A DNA stretch of 64,000 nucleotides from contig NZ_JBHUJX010000003.1 of the NCBI RefSeq assembly GCF_042683745.1, positions 62,001 through 126,000 on the forward strand. The letters run 5' to 3'. The stretch is from Pseudoneobacillus sp042683745 (GTDB lineage Bacteria > Bacillota > Bacilli > Bacillales > Cytobacillaceae). A model generated the notes under the pieces. That model was given only the letters and a program-made list of their open reading frames with translations. It had not been told where the DNA came from and searched no databases. Below, one piece after another: positions 44,296 through 52,504 of this stretch. The number at the start of each line of letters is the position of its first letter. The first letter of the stretch is position 1. The translations under genes and the position numbers were made by a program.

Positions 44296-44480
44296 ATGTA
44301 TGGGCTCCTTAGTGTAATGTGATATATCTTTACCTTATCACCAACAATAGAGTTTTACATCATGTTGTTATAAATATTTACTAGTTCCCCATTATTAAAA
44401 ATGGAGTGATTATTATGATCATTTATTCCATTATCTAGCCCATTTGTTGCACAAGAAAAATCCTGCATTTCAAGTAGAAT
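44296..44480. other. intergenic region between pyrF and the nested right end
   Basis: It holds the pyrF ribosome binding site and upstream region plus motif copy D (44423-44451). No gene seen. Confidence 0.45.
44423..44451 (+). repeat. intergenic motif copy D of the nested element
   Basis: TTATTCCATTATCTAGCCCA followed by TTTGTTGCA. A more diverged copy, next to the right end of the nested element. Confidence 0.55.
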
Positions 44481-44569
44481 ATATGATCAAACTTTTTTAC
44501 AAACAGTACATCTTTTTTATAAACGATACGACTTTCTTATAAACAGTAAAACTTTGTTTCAAACCGACA
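44481..44569 (-). repeat. right end of the nested element: four TnsB-type sites at 20-base spacing
   Basis: Units ATATGATCAAACTTTTTTAC, ACAAACAGTACATCTTTTTT, ATAAACGATACGACTTTCTT and ATAAACAGTAAAACTTTGTT follow at 20-base steps, then the terminus CCGACA. The number, spacing and position match the outer right end at 60671-60762, with consistent base differences. Confidence 0.85.
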
Positions 44570-44574
44570 AATTG
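44570..44574. repeat. target-site duplication (right copy) of the nested element
   Basis: AATTG, identical to 38623-38627. Confidence 0.88.
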
Positions 44575-44589
44575 ATCATTACAATAGAT
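44575..44589. repeat. right half of the split palindrome
   Basis: ATTACAATAGATTCT, exact reverse complement of 38611-38625. Confidence 0.85.
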
Positions 44590-44666
44590 TCTTCATATGT
44601 CTAACGTGACAATAAAGTTGTTTAAGAATTGCTCTTGGTTTAGTGAGTATATTTGTAAAAATGAAA

Positions 44667-44697
44667 AAAAACAGGGTAGTATCCCTGTTTTTTTCTA
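44667..44697 (-). terminator. terminator of the NYN gene
   Basis: AAAAAACAGGG-tagta-CCCTGTTTTTTT: a compact GC stem of five pairs extended by A-T pairs and flanked by U-tracts. It lies 115 bases downstream of the NYN gene stop. Downstream bases carry three TAACGAATA repeats. Confidence 0.7.
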
Positions 44698-44809
44698 ACG
44701 AATATTTAGCGTATAGTTCTTAACGAATAAAAATAACGAATAGTTATCGATATGAATTTACTTTAACAAATACGAATACGGAACGTCAAGCGAACATATC
44801 AATTTTTAT

Positions 44810-45781
44810 TTAATATGTTGCAGCTACTTCAACAAGCGAAATGCGTTGTAATGAGTTCTCTGTAAGAATTATACTACTTTTTGAGGTTCCATTGCTCAAT
44901 ATTTTTGCTTCATCATCAATTAAATTCTCTGTACGCAGTTTTTCGATCAGTGCACTGCAGTCATTAGGTGGAATTCTAAGTTCTGTGGATAAACTATTTC
45001 TCAACCACGATACTCCCAAAAACTTATCGGTATTTTTGAATTGATCCTGCCAATTCTGAATAAACAGTATTGCTGCATATATATAGTTTTCAATATCAAT
45101 AACATTATCTTCAATGTTAATAAACTCCAATAAATCTTGGCTATAATGTGCATAAGTAGTCATATCAATATGCTTTGGTAAAGCTTTAGATAGATAAAAA
45201 AGTTCCACTCTTTTTCCTTTGTACATCAGACGACTTAAAATTGGTATCATATCACTGTCCGCTGTAACAAAAACATAACAAGATATGTTAGGGTCTTTAT
45301 AAGTACTTTCAATGGCGTCAATACATAATTCAATGTCAGAAGAATTTTTTCTATGATCCCCTTGCTTCTCATTAGAGTATACATGCCTAATTTGAACTCT
45401 TTTCTTCTGAAGGCTAGTTAAGGATGTTTTTATTTTTTGAAAATCCGCATAAGCTCTAAATGTTCGAACATTATCTTGTTTATAACGCTCCCATAATTGA
45501 ACAAATAAATTTTTTGCTGAATCATCAGAGTCAGGATTATGCTTATAATTATTTTCTAGAGTCCAATAAACATTATCATAGTCAACAAAAATAGCCACAT
45601 TGTCCAATTTACTTTTATTATTCATTGCTCTCACAGTTTTTTCAGTGGTATTTCCAAAAATATCACCTAGTAACCCCATCATCTGTATAGCTTCTTCGTT
45701 AGAGTCTTTTTCCGTGTATCCAACTAATTCCATGTCTACAGTTTTTTCTTTGCTGACTATTTCTTTATTTAAATCAGTCAT
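44810..45781 (-). CDS. NYN-domain (PIN-like) nuclease protein
   Basis: About 323 residues. Residues 60-230 form a NYN/LabA-like PIN nuclease: VAIFVDYDNVYW opening strand, SSDIELCIDAI, FVTADSDMIPILSRLMYKGKRV. The acidic residues of the metal site (Asp in FVDYDN, SSDIELCID and TADSDM) are all present. The C-terminal 90 residues resemble a winged-helix or LOTUS-like module (FLGVSWLRNSLSTELRI). NYN proteins cut RNA and several are found in bacterial immunity loci. The start is taken at the ATG after GAGGAG. It is the leftmost defence-type cargo gene. Confidence 0.75.
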   Translation of the reverse strand: MTDLNKEIVSKEKTVDMELVGYTEKDSNEEAIQMMGLLGDIFGNTTEKTVRAMNNKSKLDNVAIFVDYDNVYWTLENNYKHNPDSDDSAKNLFVQLWERYKQDNVRTFRAYADFQKIKTSLTSLQKKRVQIRHVYSNEKQGDHRKNSSDIELCIDAIESTYKDPNISCYVFVTADSDMIPILSRLMYKGKRVELFYLSKALPKHIDMTTYAHYSQDLLEFINIEDNVIDIENYIYAAILFIQNWQDQFKNTDKFLGVSWLRNSLSTELRIPPNDCSALIEKLRTENLIDDEAKILSNGTSKSSIILTENSLQRISLVEVAATY

Positions 45782-45871
45782 AAAACTCCTCATCCCTTTG
45801 CGACAATTAGCTTATTAGTCTATATAATAATAATAATAATTTGGAAAAACTAATAAAAATTCCTTTATAAA

Positions 45872-47035
45872 TCAAATTTGCTTATTAGGAAAAAGTACTA
45901 CATTCCCATAAGCATTCTTCCCTTCAATATTATTCCTCAAGTCGATTTCGCCTAGCTGAGCTAATTCAGAAATAATTATTCCTGTACTAAATGATATCTG
46001 TTCTAATGTAAGATCATACTTTTTAATCAATAATTGAATCGCCTGTTTAATTAGCATTGGTTTCTCAATAGGAATTACATCATCAAGAGGCTCATTTAAC
46101 CTCCATTTTTTTCGACTGATCTGCTGCCTCAAATATAAAGCATAATCTTCTCTAAAAACCCCTAATTCTTCAGCCCTGTATATAATTGCTTGAACTGAGA
46201 CTTTCCAGTGCTCCTTTAAGATAAGCAAGTAGTCTAATCCGGAGGAGGATAGCTCTGGAACCAGAGTTGATTCCGGCATTAAAAACGAAGAAGCAAATCG
46301 ATTGGCTTCTTGTTCTATTCTTTTGTGTTTACTTTTATCATTAACTTCTTTTTCAGCATAGGTTGAATGCAATAAAATATGACCTAATTCATGTGCAATA
46401 TTAAATCTTAAACGAACTGATGATAGCCTTTCTTTGTTTAAAAGGATATAAGGTCTACCGCTATAATAAACTGTACAAGCATCAATTTTTTCATTTTCCA
46501 TCTCAGAAAATGCTATAATTATTCCTAATCTTTCACATAACGCAGTAATATTACTGATTGGTCCGTCCCCTAGGCCTAGATAACGCCTCATTTGCTCTGC
46601 AACAGCATCAATTTCCTCAAAGGAGATTTGTCGTAATACTGAATGTTCTATAATAAAACTAGGTTTAACAAACTGAGGTAATCTCAATTTCGCCTCAATG
46701 AAGTTAATTACATAGGCTAGAGTACGAACCTTTTCTTTTACTTGATCTTTATATTTTTTCGCAACTGCTGCACCACTTCTAAAGAAGTGAGTTGTTTGTG
46801 GATATAGTAATTCTTGATGGTCACTAAAGAAGAAAGAAGGTGTAAATTGTAGTAGATCAGCTAACCTTCTCACTACTTCTAGATCTGGGCTTGCTTTATC
46901 ATTCTCATACTTCGATACAGATTGATGACTTACTCCTAATTCTCTCCCTATATCCTCTAAGGTAAACCCGCGTATTAACCTAGCTGTCTTTAATTTCTGC
47001 CCTTTAAAATTATGAGTTTGATTCCTTAAGTTCAT
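45872..47035 (-). CDS. XRE-family regulator fused to an ImmA/IrrE metallopeptidase
   Basis: About 387 residues. An N-terminal helix-turn-helix (LKTARLIRGFTLEDIGRELGVSHQSVSKYE) is followed by an ImmA/IrrE (COG2856) zinc peptidase with RFNIAHELGHILLH and the downstream glutamate in EQEANRFASSFLMP. Such fusions respond to stress by cleaving a repressor, as ImmA does for ICEBs1, or act as regulator in toxin-antitoxin-like modules. The ATG at 47035 has AGAGGTGG before it. The gene overlaps the end of the preceding gene by 26 bases, so they are translated together. Confidence 0.85.
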   Translation of the reverse strand: MNLRNQTHNFKGQKLKTARLIRGFTLEDIGRELGVSHQSVSKYENDKASPDLEVVRRLADLLQFTPSFFFSDHQELLYPQTTHFFRSGAAVAKKYKDQVKEKVRTLAYVINFIEAKLRLPQFVKPSFIIEHSVLRQISFEEIDAVAEQMRRYLGLGDGPISNITALCERLGIIIAFSEMENEKIDACTVYYSGRPYILLNKERLSSVRLRFNIAHELGHILLHSTYAEKEVNDKSKHKRIEQEANRFASSFLMPESTLVPELSSSGLDYLLILKEHWKVSVQAIIYRAEELGVFREDYALYLRQQISRKKWRLNEPLDDVIPIEKPMLIKQAIQLLIKKYDLTLEQISFSTGIIISELAQLGEIDLRNNIEGKNAYGNVVLFPNKQI

Positions 47036-47690
47036 TGTTTTCCACCTCTTCAGCAAATTGCTGAAAATCTTCTAGACTAAAATCATTTATATTTTCTAGT
47101 TTACTTTTCGGATATCTACCTTTATATACAGCAAATTCTTTAAGTAATTGAATATTATCAATCCATTTCCTGTTTGCACCTGGAATCCCAAGTGAAACAA
47201 ATAACGGCTCATGGCTTTGGTAACCATGATTTAATTGAAAATACTTTTGCTTATTCTCAACAGTACTAAGGTACTGACTGTTCCCATCAAAGTCAATGTA
47301 ACTTTGAAATGGTTGAATGTATTGATCCCTACAAAAAGCAGCACGAGCAATTTTTCTATGGCTTCCTACTTGATTTATATGTAATAGGATTTCATCTGAA
47401 TAAAGCTCAATTAAAGAAGCCGATTTGTTTGAAGTATAGCTAACTCTCCAGTTTAATGGAAGGTTTCCATTTTTTATTTCTTGAACTAAGAAAAACTCTA
47501 CTGCAATATTCTTTATATTAGGAGTTAATGTTCTACCCCTTATCCAATTTAACAATGAAGTATTTTCCACAATTCTGAATGACCACTTGTAAGCATCCAA
47601 AATTATCTGGGGTAACTTTATTCTTACTTCAATTGGAAATGCTTCCTCAATTACTTCTCTAGCAGTTTTATCGGGAACAATAATATGCAT
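47010..47690 (-). CDS. uncharacterised partner gene of the ImmA/IrrE protein
   Basis: A 226-residue soluble protein that I cannot place in a family. It is mixed alpha/beta in character, with aromatic-rich segments (LPLNWRVSYTSNKSASLIELY, NQVGSHRKIARAAFCRDQ) and an acidic C-terminus. No membrane helix or known nuclease motif is visible. AGAGGTGA precedes the ATG. Overlap with the ImmA/IrrE gene suggests a two-gene module in which this protein could be a toxin, effector or peptidase target. That is inference from gene order only. Confidence 0.6.
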   Translation of the reverse strand: MHIIVPDKTAREVIEEAFPIEVRIKLPQIILDAYKWSFRIVENTSLLNWIRGRTLTPNIKNIAVEFFLVQEIKNGNLPLNWRVSYTSNKSASLIELYSDEILLHINQVGSHRKIARAAFCRDQYIQPFQSYIDFDGNSQYLSTVENKQKYFQLNHGYQSHEPLFVSLGIPGANRKWIDNIQLLKEFAVYKGRYPKSKLENINDFSLEDFQQFAEEVENNELKESNS

Positions 47691-47792
47691 TCAATCACCT
47701 CTTTATATCATTGCAACCATTTTACAATTTTACATCAAACTTTGCAACCACAAAACCAAACGTTCATTCTGGAAAATTAAAAAATTAAGGCA

Positions 47793-47826
47793 CTTCGAAT
47801 TTAATTTCGTAAGTACCTTAATCTTT
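47793..47826 (-). terminator. hairpin downstream of the res remnant region
   Basis: AAGGTACTTACGAA pairs with TTCGAAGTGCCTT (imperfect) and the minus strand continues TAATTTTTTAATTTT. It probably ends transcription that passes the restriction gene. Confidence 0.5.
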
Positions 47827-47885
47827 AATATCTAACTTTAATTATATACCCTATCACTCTCTCTTTTTGCTATAACAAACTAGAT

Positions 47886-47990
47886 TGTCAACACTAAACT
47901 AGACAAATTTTTTAAGGTGTTCAAGTTTATAATCGACTGGACTTACATAACTAAACATCACTATGTAGAAGTCTTGAAGCTGTTAATTGA
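47886..47990 (-). pseudogene. end fragment of an IS3-family (IS150-like) insertion sequence
   Basis: The minus strand encodes FSYVSPVDYKLEHLKKF before a stop. This resembles the C-terminal YxSPxxY segment of IS3-family integrases. It is followed directly by TGTCAACACTAAACTAGACA-type bases (47886-47905 on the + strand), which look like an IS150-group end. Only this tip remains, between the restriction gene and the ImmA pair. Confidence 0.5.
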
Positions 47991-48030
47991 CAAATTGTTC
48001 TGTTCAAATTAATCATTTGAACACTTATAA

Positions 48031-50334
48031 TTAATTAAATTCACTCTCTACACAATTGGAAACTGCGCTTTCAACATCTTTGCACCATATCGGCCTTATC
48101 TTACCATTCTTTAATACCCATACAGTGTAACCTTGCTTACCACGTTTAGTTCTTTCATCATCCCACTCACCTTCAGTGACAAGGCGAATCTTAACTGGTT
48201 TTCCAGGTCCAATTGAGTCTAAATGAAAAAGCTTGGTAGCTGAATCTTGAGAAATCAAATGATCTCCTTTTGTATCAATAGCTATAATTGAATTTTCACC
48301 CCATATAATAAAATCCGGATTAAAATTATTATTTCCTGCTAAATCCAGCAACGGTATTTCAAAATAACCTCTGGATGGGTTTCTAAGCCATTTTAACCCA
48401 CATTTATCTATAGCTTTGGCAAATGTTTTTTCTAAATTATTTAGTCCGCTATATCCTTCATGTACTGAGTTTTTATACCTAATCATTTCACCTTGGTTCA
48501 TTGGAATAGAAGATACTTCTAGTAAATTATAGTTATTTTGCATCACACTAGAATAATCAATATATGTTTTAACAACCTTATTTGCTGATTCTCTTAGATG
48601 TTCTGCTGCATTACTACTATACTCTACTAAGGCATCTAATTTTGGAGCTTCAATATCACATAGATTGACAGCTTTTCCATACGTTTTTTGAGCTTCTCTT
48701 ATAAATACCCATCTTGCAGAAACACGGTTGCTATGGTCAACTTCAATCCATTCTTCTTGATTGTCATTATCTACCCCGATTGATTGTAGAACCTGAATTC
48801 GCCCGCCTTTACCCACTGTATTAACAGTATCATATCTGAAATCTTGTATTCTATCAGTTATTTCTTTTATTGGTTTTTGAGCATTTTGTGAGTTAATTGA
48901 TATTTCTGGCACCTGTAATTTCCATTTAGGCTTAAGAATCGGATTATCCTGGCTAGACCCTTTTTTATAATAAGTAAGATTGATTTCAGGGGAATCTGCG
49001 GTTATCTTCTCCTTAACTTCTCGTAATACTTCTTCAAAAGTATTCTTTTCATCTGTCCTTATGAAAAAATGAGCAGTATTTAACTCTTCTGATGCGTAAT
49101 GAGTAGCACCAGGTTGTCTTAATACTCTTCCAATAATCTGAGTAACTTGTATTTGTGACCCCATATCTTTATCAATATAGGCAAAATAAACTGAAGGATC
49201 ATCCCATCCTTCCTGTAAGGTTTGATTAAATATAATATGGGTATAATCACCAGATATAAAATCATCATAGTCCGAGTCACCCCCTGAAAAAAGATGAAAA
49301 TTCTCAGGAGATGGGAATTTTTTATCGAACTTCAAATTGCAATACACAGCTATATTAGAAGGATTAATCCCTTTGTGCTCTACGAGATATTTCCATATTA
49401 CAATAGGCCTAGCTTTCCTATCATCAAAAGGTTGTTTAATATCATCTTTTTCTGCACCAGATATAACATTGGTATTAGTAACATAAATTGCTTTTGGTCT
49501 AAAACGCATATTAAGCTTTTTACACTGTTGCTCAACTTTTTCAATATTTGACACCATGTCATCTATAGCAATTTCCATTGGTGTTAAATATCCTCCCAAT
49601 AACAAATTTTGTTTTATCAACCCTGATTCAACAACCCTTGAACTTTTTACACTAGTATAAAAGTCTTCGTCTTTCCAACCTTTATCCGCCTTAAGTCTAT
49701 CAATAGTATTTGATAGAGACTGTGGCACTTTCATTGTTGCACTCGCTGCAATTAAAGCATCTGGATTTAGTTCCAACAATAGATTAGTTTGCTGATCAGA
49801 AAGGTTATGCCCTTCATCATATACAATTATCAACGGTCTTTTAATACCTTTTGCATTTCGACGATCCTTTAATAAATTCCATAAAGAATCATCAGCACTG
49901 TCTAATTGCACCCTGAAAATTTTTCTATCTCCTTGTTCTTTATCTTTTTGATTAAATTTACCTACTGTGGCTACTAAAAGTAAGCCGGAGTCTGGTGACT
50001 CTATATCTCTCTTATTGGCATCTAGAAGTGGTTTGACATTAAAGCCTCCAAGTAAATTTGAATACTTACCTGATGATAAATTGGTATAGGTTTGCCAAAC
50101 AACGACTTTTCCTTTCGAAAGCCAAAGTACTATTGGTTCCACAGGAAGTAGACATCTTATTTGTTCTATTGCATCTGCAAGAATTAACGTTTTACCACTC
50201 CCTGTAATTGAAGAAAGGTTTTGATAAAATGGTACAATTTTAGTTCTAGTAACTGTAAGTGGGTCCACCATATATTCAACAAATCGATTTGCGATTTTAG
50301 TTGATGCCTCTATCTGAAACGGTAAAAGATTCAA
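48031..50334 (-). CDS. res: type III restriction endonuclease subunit (Res)
   Basis: A 767-residue DEAD-type helicase-nuclease. Motif I is TGSGKT, motif II VYDEGHN, motif III ASATM and motif VI QIIGRVLRQPG. The C-terminus carries a PD-(D/E)xK-like endonuclease NPDFIIWGENSIIAIDTKG. It should cut DNA near unmethylated sites when joined to Mod. It begins with TTG after GGAG, three bases beyond the mod stop, so both are made from one transcript. It lies inside the Tn7-like element as defence cargo. Confidence 0.88.
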   Translation of the reverse strand: MNLLPFQIEASTKIANRFVEYMVDPLTVTRTKIVPFYQNLSSITGSGKTLILADAIEQIRCLLPVEPIVLWLSKGKVVVWQTYTNLSSGKYSNLLGGFNVKPLLDANKRDIESPDSGLLLVATVGKFNQKDKEQGDRKIFRVQLDSADDSLWNLLKDRRNAKGIKRPLIIVYDEGHNLSDQQTNLLLELNPDALIAASATMKVPQSLSNTIDRLKADKGWKDEDFYTSVKSSRVVESGLIKQNLLLGGYLTPMEIAIDDMVSNIEKVEQQCKKLNMRFRPKAIYVTNTNVISGAEKDDIKQPFDDRKARPIVIWKYLVEHKGINPSNIAVYCNLKFDKKFPSPENFHLFSGGDSDYDDFISGDYTHIIFNQTLQEGWDDPSVYFAYIDKDMGSQIQVTQIIGRVLRQPGATHYASEELNTAHFFIRTDEKNTFEEVLREVKEKITADSPEINLTYYKKGSSQDNPILKPKWKLQVPEISINSQNAQKPIKEITDRIQDFRYDTVNTVGKGGRIQVLQSIGVDNDNQEEWIEVDHSNRVSARWVFIREAQKTYGKAVNLCDIEAPKLDALVEYSSNAAEHLRESANKVVKTYIDYSSVMQNNYNLLEVSSIPMNQGEMIRYKNSVHEGYSGLNNLEKTFAKAIDKCGLKWLRNPSRGYFEIPLLDLAGNNNFNPDFIIWGENSIIAIDTKGDHLISQDSATKLFHLDSIGPGKPVKIRLVTEGEWDDERTKRGKQGYTVWVLKNGKIRPIWCKDVESAVSNCVESEFN

Positions 50335-50337
50335 TTT

Positions 50338-52350
50338 TTACTCCTCACCTTCAGTCCCATTATAGGGATCACTATTTTCATTTAACCCTAAATGAGCTAA
50401 AATTTTATCTGGTATTTTGTAGAACTTAACACTATTCGATTGAAAAACTTCATACCTTGCATAAACATGATATGGACCATTTAATTTCTCTCTTTTAGCT
50501 TCTTCAATAATAGTCCCATATGTTTCTAAATCCAACTGCCCTACCTGATCATCACCATTCCAAATAATAAAATATCCTTCGTTGTCATCATTCTTTCCTA
50601 CTAAATAGCGACACTTAGTATTTTCTATTCTTATTAAATTAGAACTAGATCTTCTTTCATTTTCCCAATGGGATGTAATTACTAAATCTACTAATTCATC
50701 TTTTTTCATTGTAAGTACTGTGCTAGCATCAATCTGTTTTGTTAAAATTCTAAATTCAAAACCACTATTAACAGGTTTATGTTTTTGGACAAGAACTCCA
50801 TTCTGATCAGGACGCTCACCAGTAATTACTCTACGGATTCTCTCTTGAGTTAAACTTCTAGCATATTTGTCCCCTTTTTCAGAATTACCTTGTTCAATTA
50901 AAATAAATTTCCTTTTTGCCCCAGTTTCTTGGTTTAAATCCAACACTGCATGTCCAGTTGTTCCTGAACCAGCATATGGATCAAGTACCAACCCTTCAGA
51001 AGGACACCAAAGTTGAATAATTTTTTTCATTAACTTCAAGGGTTTGACAGTTTGAAACTTATGTCCCTTTCCTATTATCTCATCGAGCTCATTAATACCA
51101 GTCTGACTATGTCCAGATTCTTCATAATTCCAAGATTGAGTTCCTAATTCGAAAGGCGTATCATAATTGTCATCGCCCCAATATGTTAAAGGGACTTTTC
51201 CCTTTTTAACATTTTTCAAGTATCTTTTGATTGCAGGTCTACCATTCCCATTTTTAGCAAAATATAATATCGGCCAAACATTATTTTGCATAATATTAAT
51301 TGCTACTTCTCTTGATAATTGGATAACTGGTGAATGAAATACATCTTCACTTTCAACTACTGGATTATTATCTAAATTTCTATCTACAGGAATAATGGGA
51401 ATTGGGGCATCTTTTATTACTAGAGCACTAACCCGACCATCTCCAATAGACCTCTCAATATACTTTGAGCCCCATTGTTCTAACCATTCTTTCATTGTTT
51501 TCTTAGGGAAGGACCAAGCTCTCGCTCCAGGATAATGTAAAGCTCCTGTAAAAGGCGATTGAATTGCATAAATATCTTTCTCAGCCACTGTTGCTACAGT
51601 AGCATTATCATTTCTCCAAAGCCCTTCAGGATCTTTATCTGGATTCTTATACTTTGAATTAGTCGTACCCTCCCTCGGTAATAGTCCTGTCTTGGCTATT
51701 GCTCTATCTTTTGCATACACTAGTACATATTCCGTACCAGTAGACATGTGTTTGCTATCACTTTTAGGAGCATAAGATTTTTGCCAGTTAATTATCCCTA
51801 TCCTATTTTCTTCGCCAAATACTTCATTCATCATCATTCCTAAGTGAAATAGTTCATTATCATCAATACATATGGCTATTACACCAGTGGGTTTAAGCAT
51901 TTTCCACATCATATGAAGACGTGGCATCATTGCTTTCATCCACTTTGTATGTTTAGAACCATCATCTTCAGAAACTAAAGTCCCAAGATCTGGGTCATTT
52001 GGATCACTATCCCACTTATCATTATACCGAAAATAATGCCCAGTATTATATGGTGGATCTGTCAAAATTAAATCTACTTGTTCTCTATACTTATACAAAG
52101 TGACCATTCCCTGAAGATTTTCGCCCTCAAGAATGATATTTTTAGACTGCTGCTCTTCAGTTCCTACACATAATTTTCTATTAACTCGAGTTACTCTTGG
52201 CCTTACCTTCTTATAAATCTCTTCTGCTGTTCGCTTTCCATAAAAGCTTAGGGATACCCCTCCATTCACCATATTTTTAAGGATCTTCAATAAGTCTTCT
52301 TTATCTAAAAAGTCTAAATTGCTATCATTCAGGTCTATATTTGTGTTCAT
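50338..52350 (-). CDS. mod: type III DNA methyltransferase subunit (Mod)
   Basis: About 670 residues. It has the beta-class amino-methyltransferase order: catalytic DPPYNTG first (LILTDPPYNTGHYF), then a target-recognition region of about 300 residues, then the SAM-binding LDPYAGSGTTGHAVLDLN. It methylates adenine within an asymmetric site and gives sequence specificity to the Res subunit. The true start is ATG 52350 after ACAGGAGG; the longer frame to 52494 overlaps the region behind tnsE. The recognition sequence cannot be predicted. Confidence 0.9.
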   Translation of the reverse strand: MNTNIDLNDSNLDFLDKEDLLKILKNMVNGGVSLSFYGKRTAEEIYKKVRPRVTRVNRKLCVGTEEQQSKNIILEGENLQGMVTLYKYREQVDLILTDPPYNTGHYFRYNDKWDSDPNDPDLGTLVSEDDGSKHTKWMKAMMPRLHMMWKMLKPTGVIAICIDDNELFHLGMMMNEVFGEENRIGIINWQKSYAPKSDSKHMSTGTEYVLVYAKDRAIAKTGLLPREGTTNSKYKNPDKDPEGLWRNDNATVATVAEKDIYAIQSPFTGALHYPGARAWSFPKKTMKEWLEQWGSKYIERSIGDGRVSALVIKDAPIPIIPVDRNLDNNPVVESEDVFHSPVIQLSREVAINIMQNNVWPILYFAKNGNGRPAIKRYLKNVKKGKVPLTYWGDDNYDTPFELGTQSWNYEESGHSQTGINELDEIIGKGHKFQTVKPLKLMKKIIQLWCPSEGLVLDPYAGSGTTGHAVLDLNQETGAKRKFILIEQGNSEKGDKYARSLTQERIRRVITGERPDQNGVLVQKHKPVNSGFEFRILTKQIDASTVLTMKKDELVDLVITSHWENERRSSSNLIRIENTKCRYLVGKNDDNEGYFIIWNGDDQVGQLDLETYGTIIEEAKREKLNGPYHVYARYEVFQSNSVKFYKIPDKILAHLGLNENSDPYNGTEGEE

Positions 52351-52504
52351 TTGTCTATTCCTCCTGTAAGAGTATTTGTTAATTCCAATTATAGAACACA
52401 CGTTCTCTCTAGTCGAATGTTTTTTAAATACTCTTAAATCTATGTTGTTATATCTAAGAAGTTTTTCAATCTTATTTTCAAAACATTTCAGCAAATGGAA
52501 ATGT

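Larger units (their letters stand above)
38628..44569. mobile_element. nested Tn7-like element without transposase genes (about 5.9 kb)
   Basis: The ends are TGTCGCTTTTAAAA (left) and, read inward from the right, TGTCGGTTTGAAAC. TnsB-type sites start 14 bases in on both sides, exactly as in the outer element. A 5-base duplication (AATTG) flanks it. The left end has three spaced sites, the right end four sites at 20-base intervals. The sites differ from those of the outer element (AAACRGTA or AAACGATA instead of AAACGGTA). No tns gene is inside, so it must have moved in trans. Cargo: aldo/keto reductase, winged-helix regulator, APH(2'')-like kinase and pyrF. Confidence 0.88.

Noticed and set aside
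38788..44451. Integron with attC sites in the nested element
   Set aside because: No integrase gene, and the repeated motif lacks visible attC-type paired core sites; cassette exchange is left as a hypothesis only.
44481..44569. Right-end-like repeats as the left end of the outer element
   Set aside because: They are in the same orientation as the repeats at glmS, so they close an element lying to their left. Proper left-end sites and the matching duplication were found at 36253.
38611..44589. GAATCTATTGTAAT inverted repeats as terminal repeats of the inner element
   Set aside because: They lie outside the AATTG duplications and are the two arms of a pre-existing palindrome in the target.
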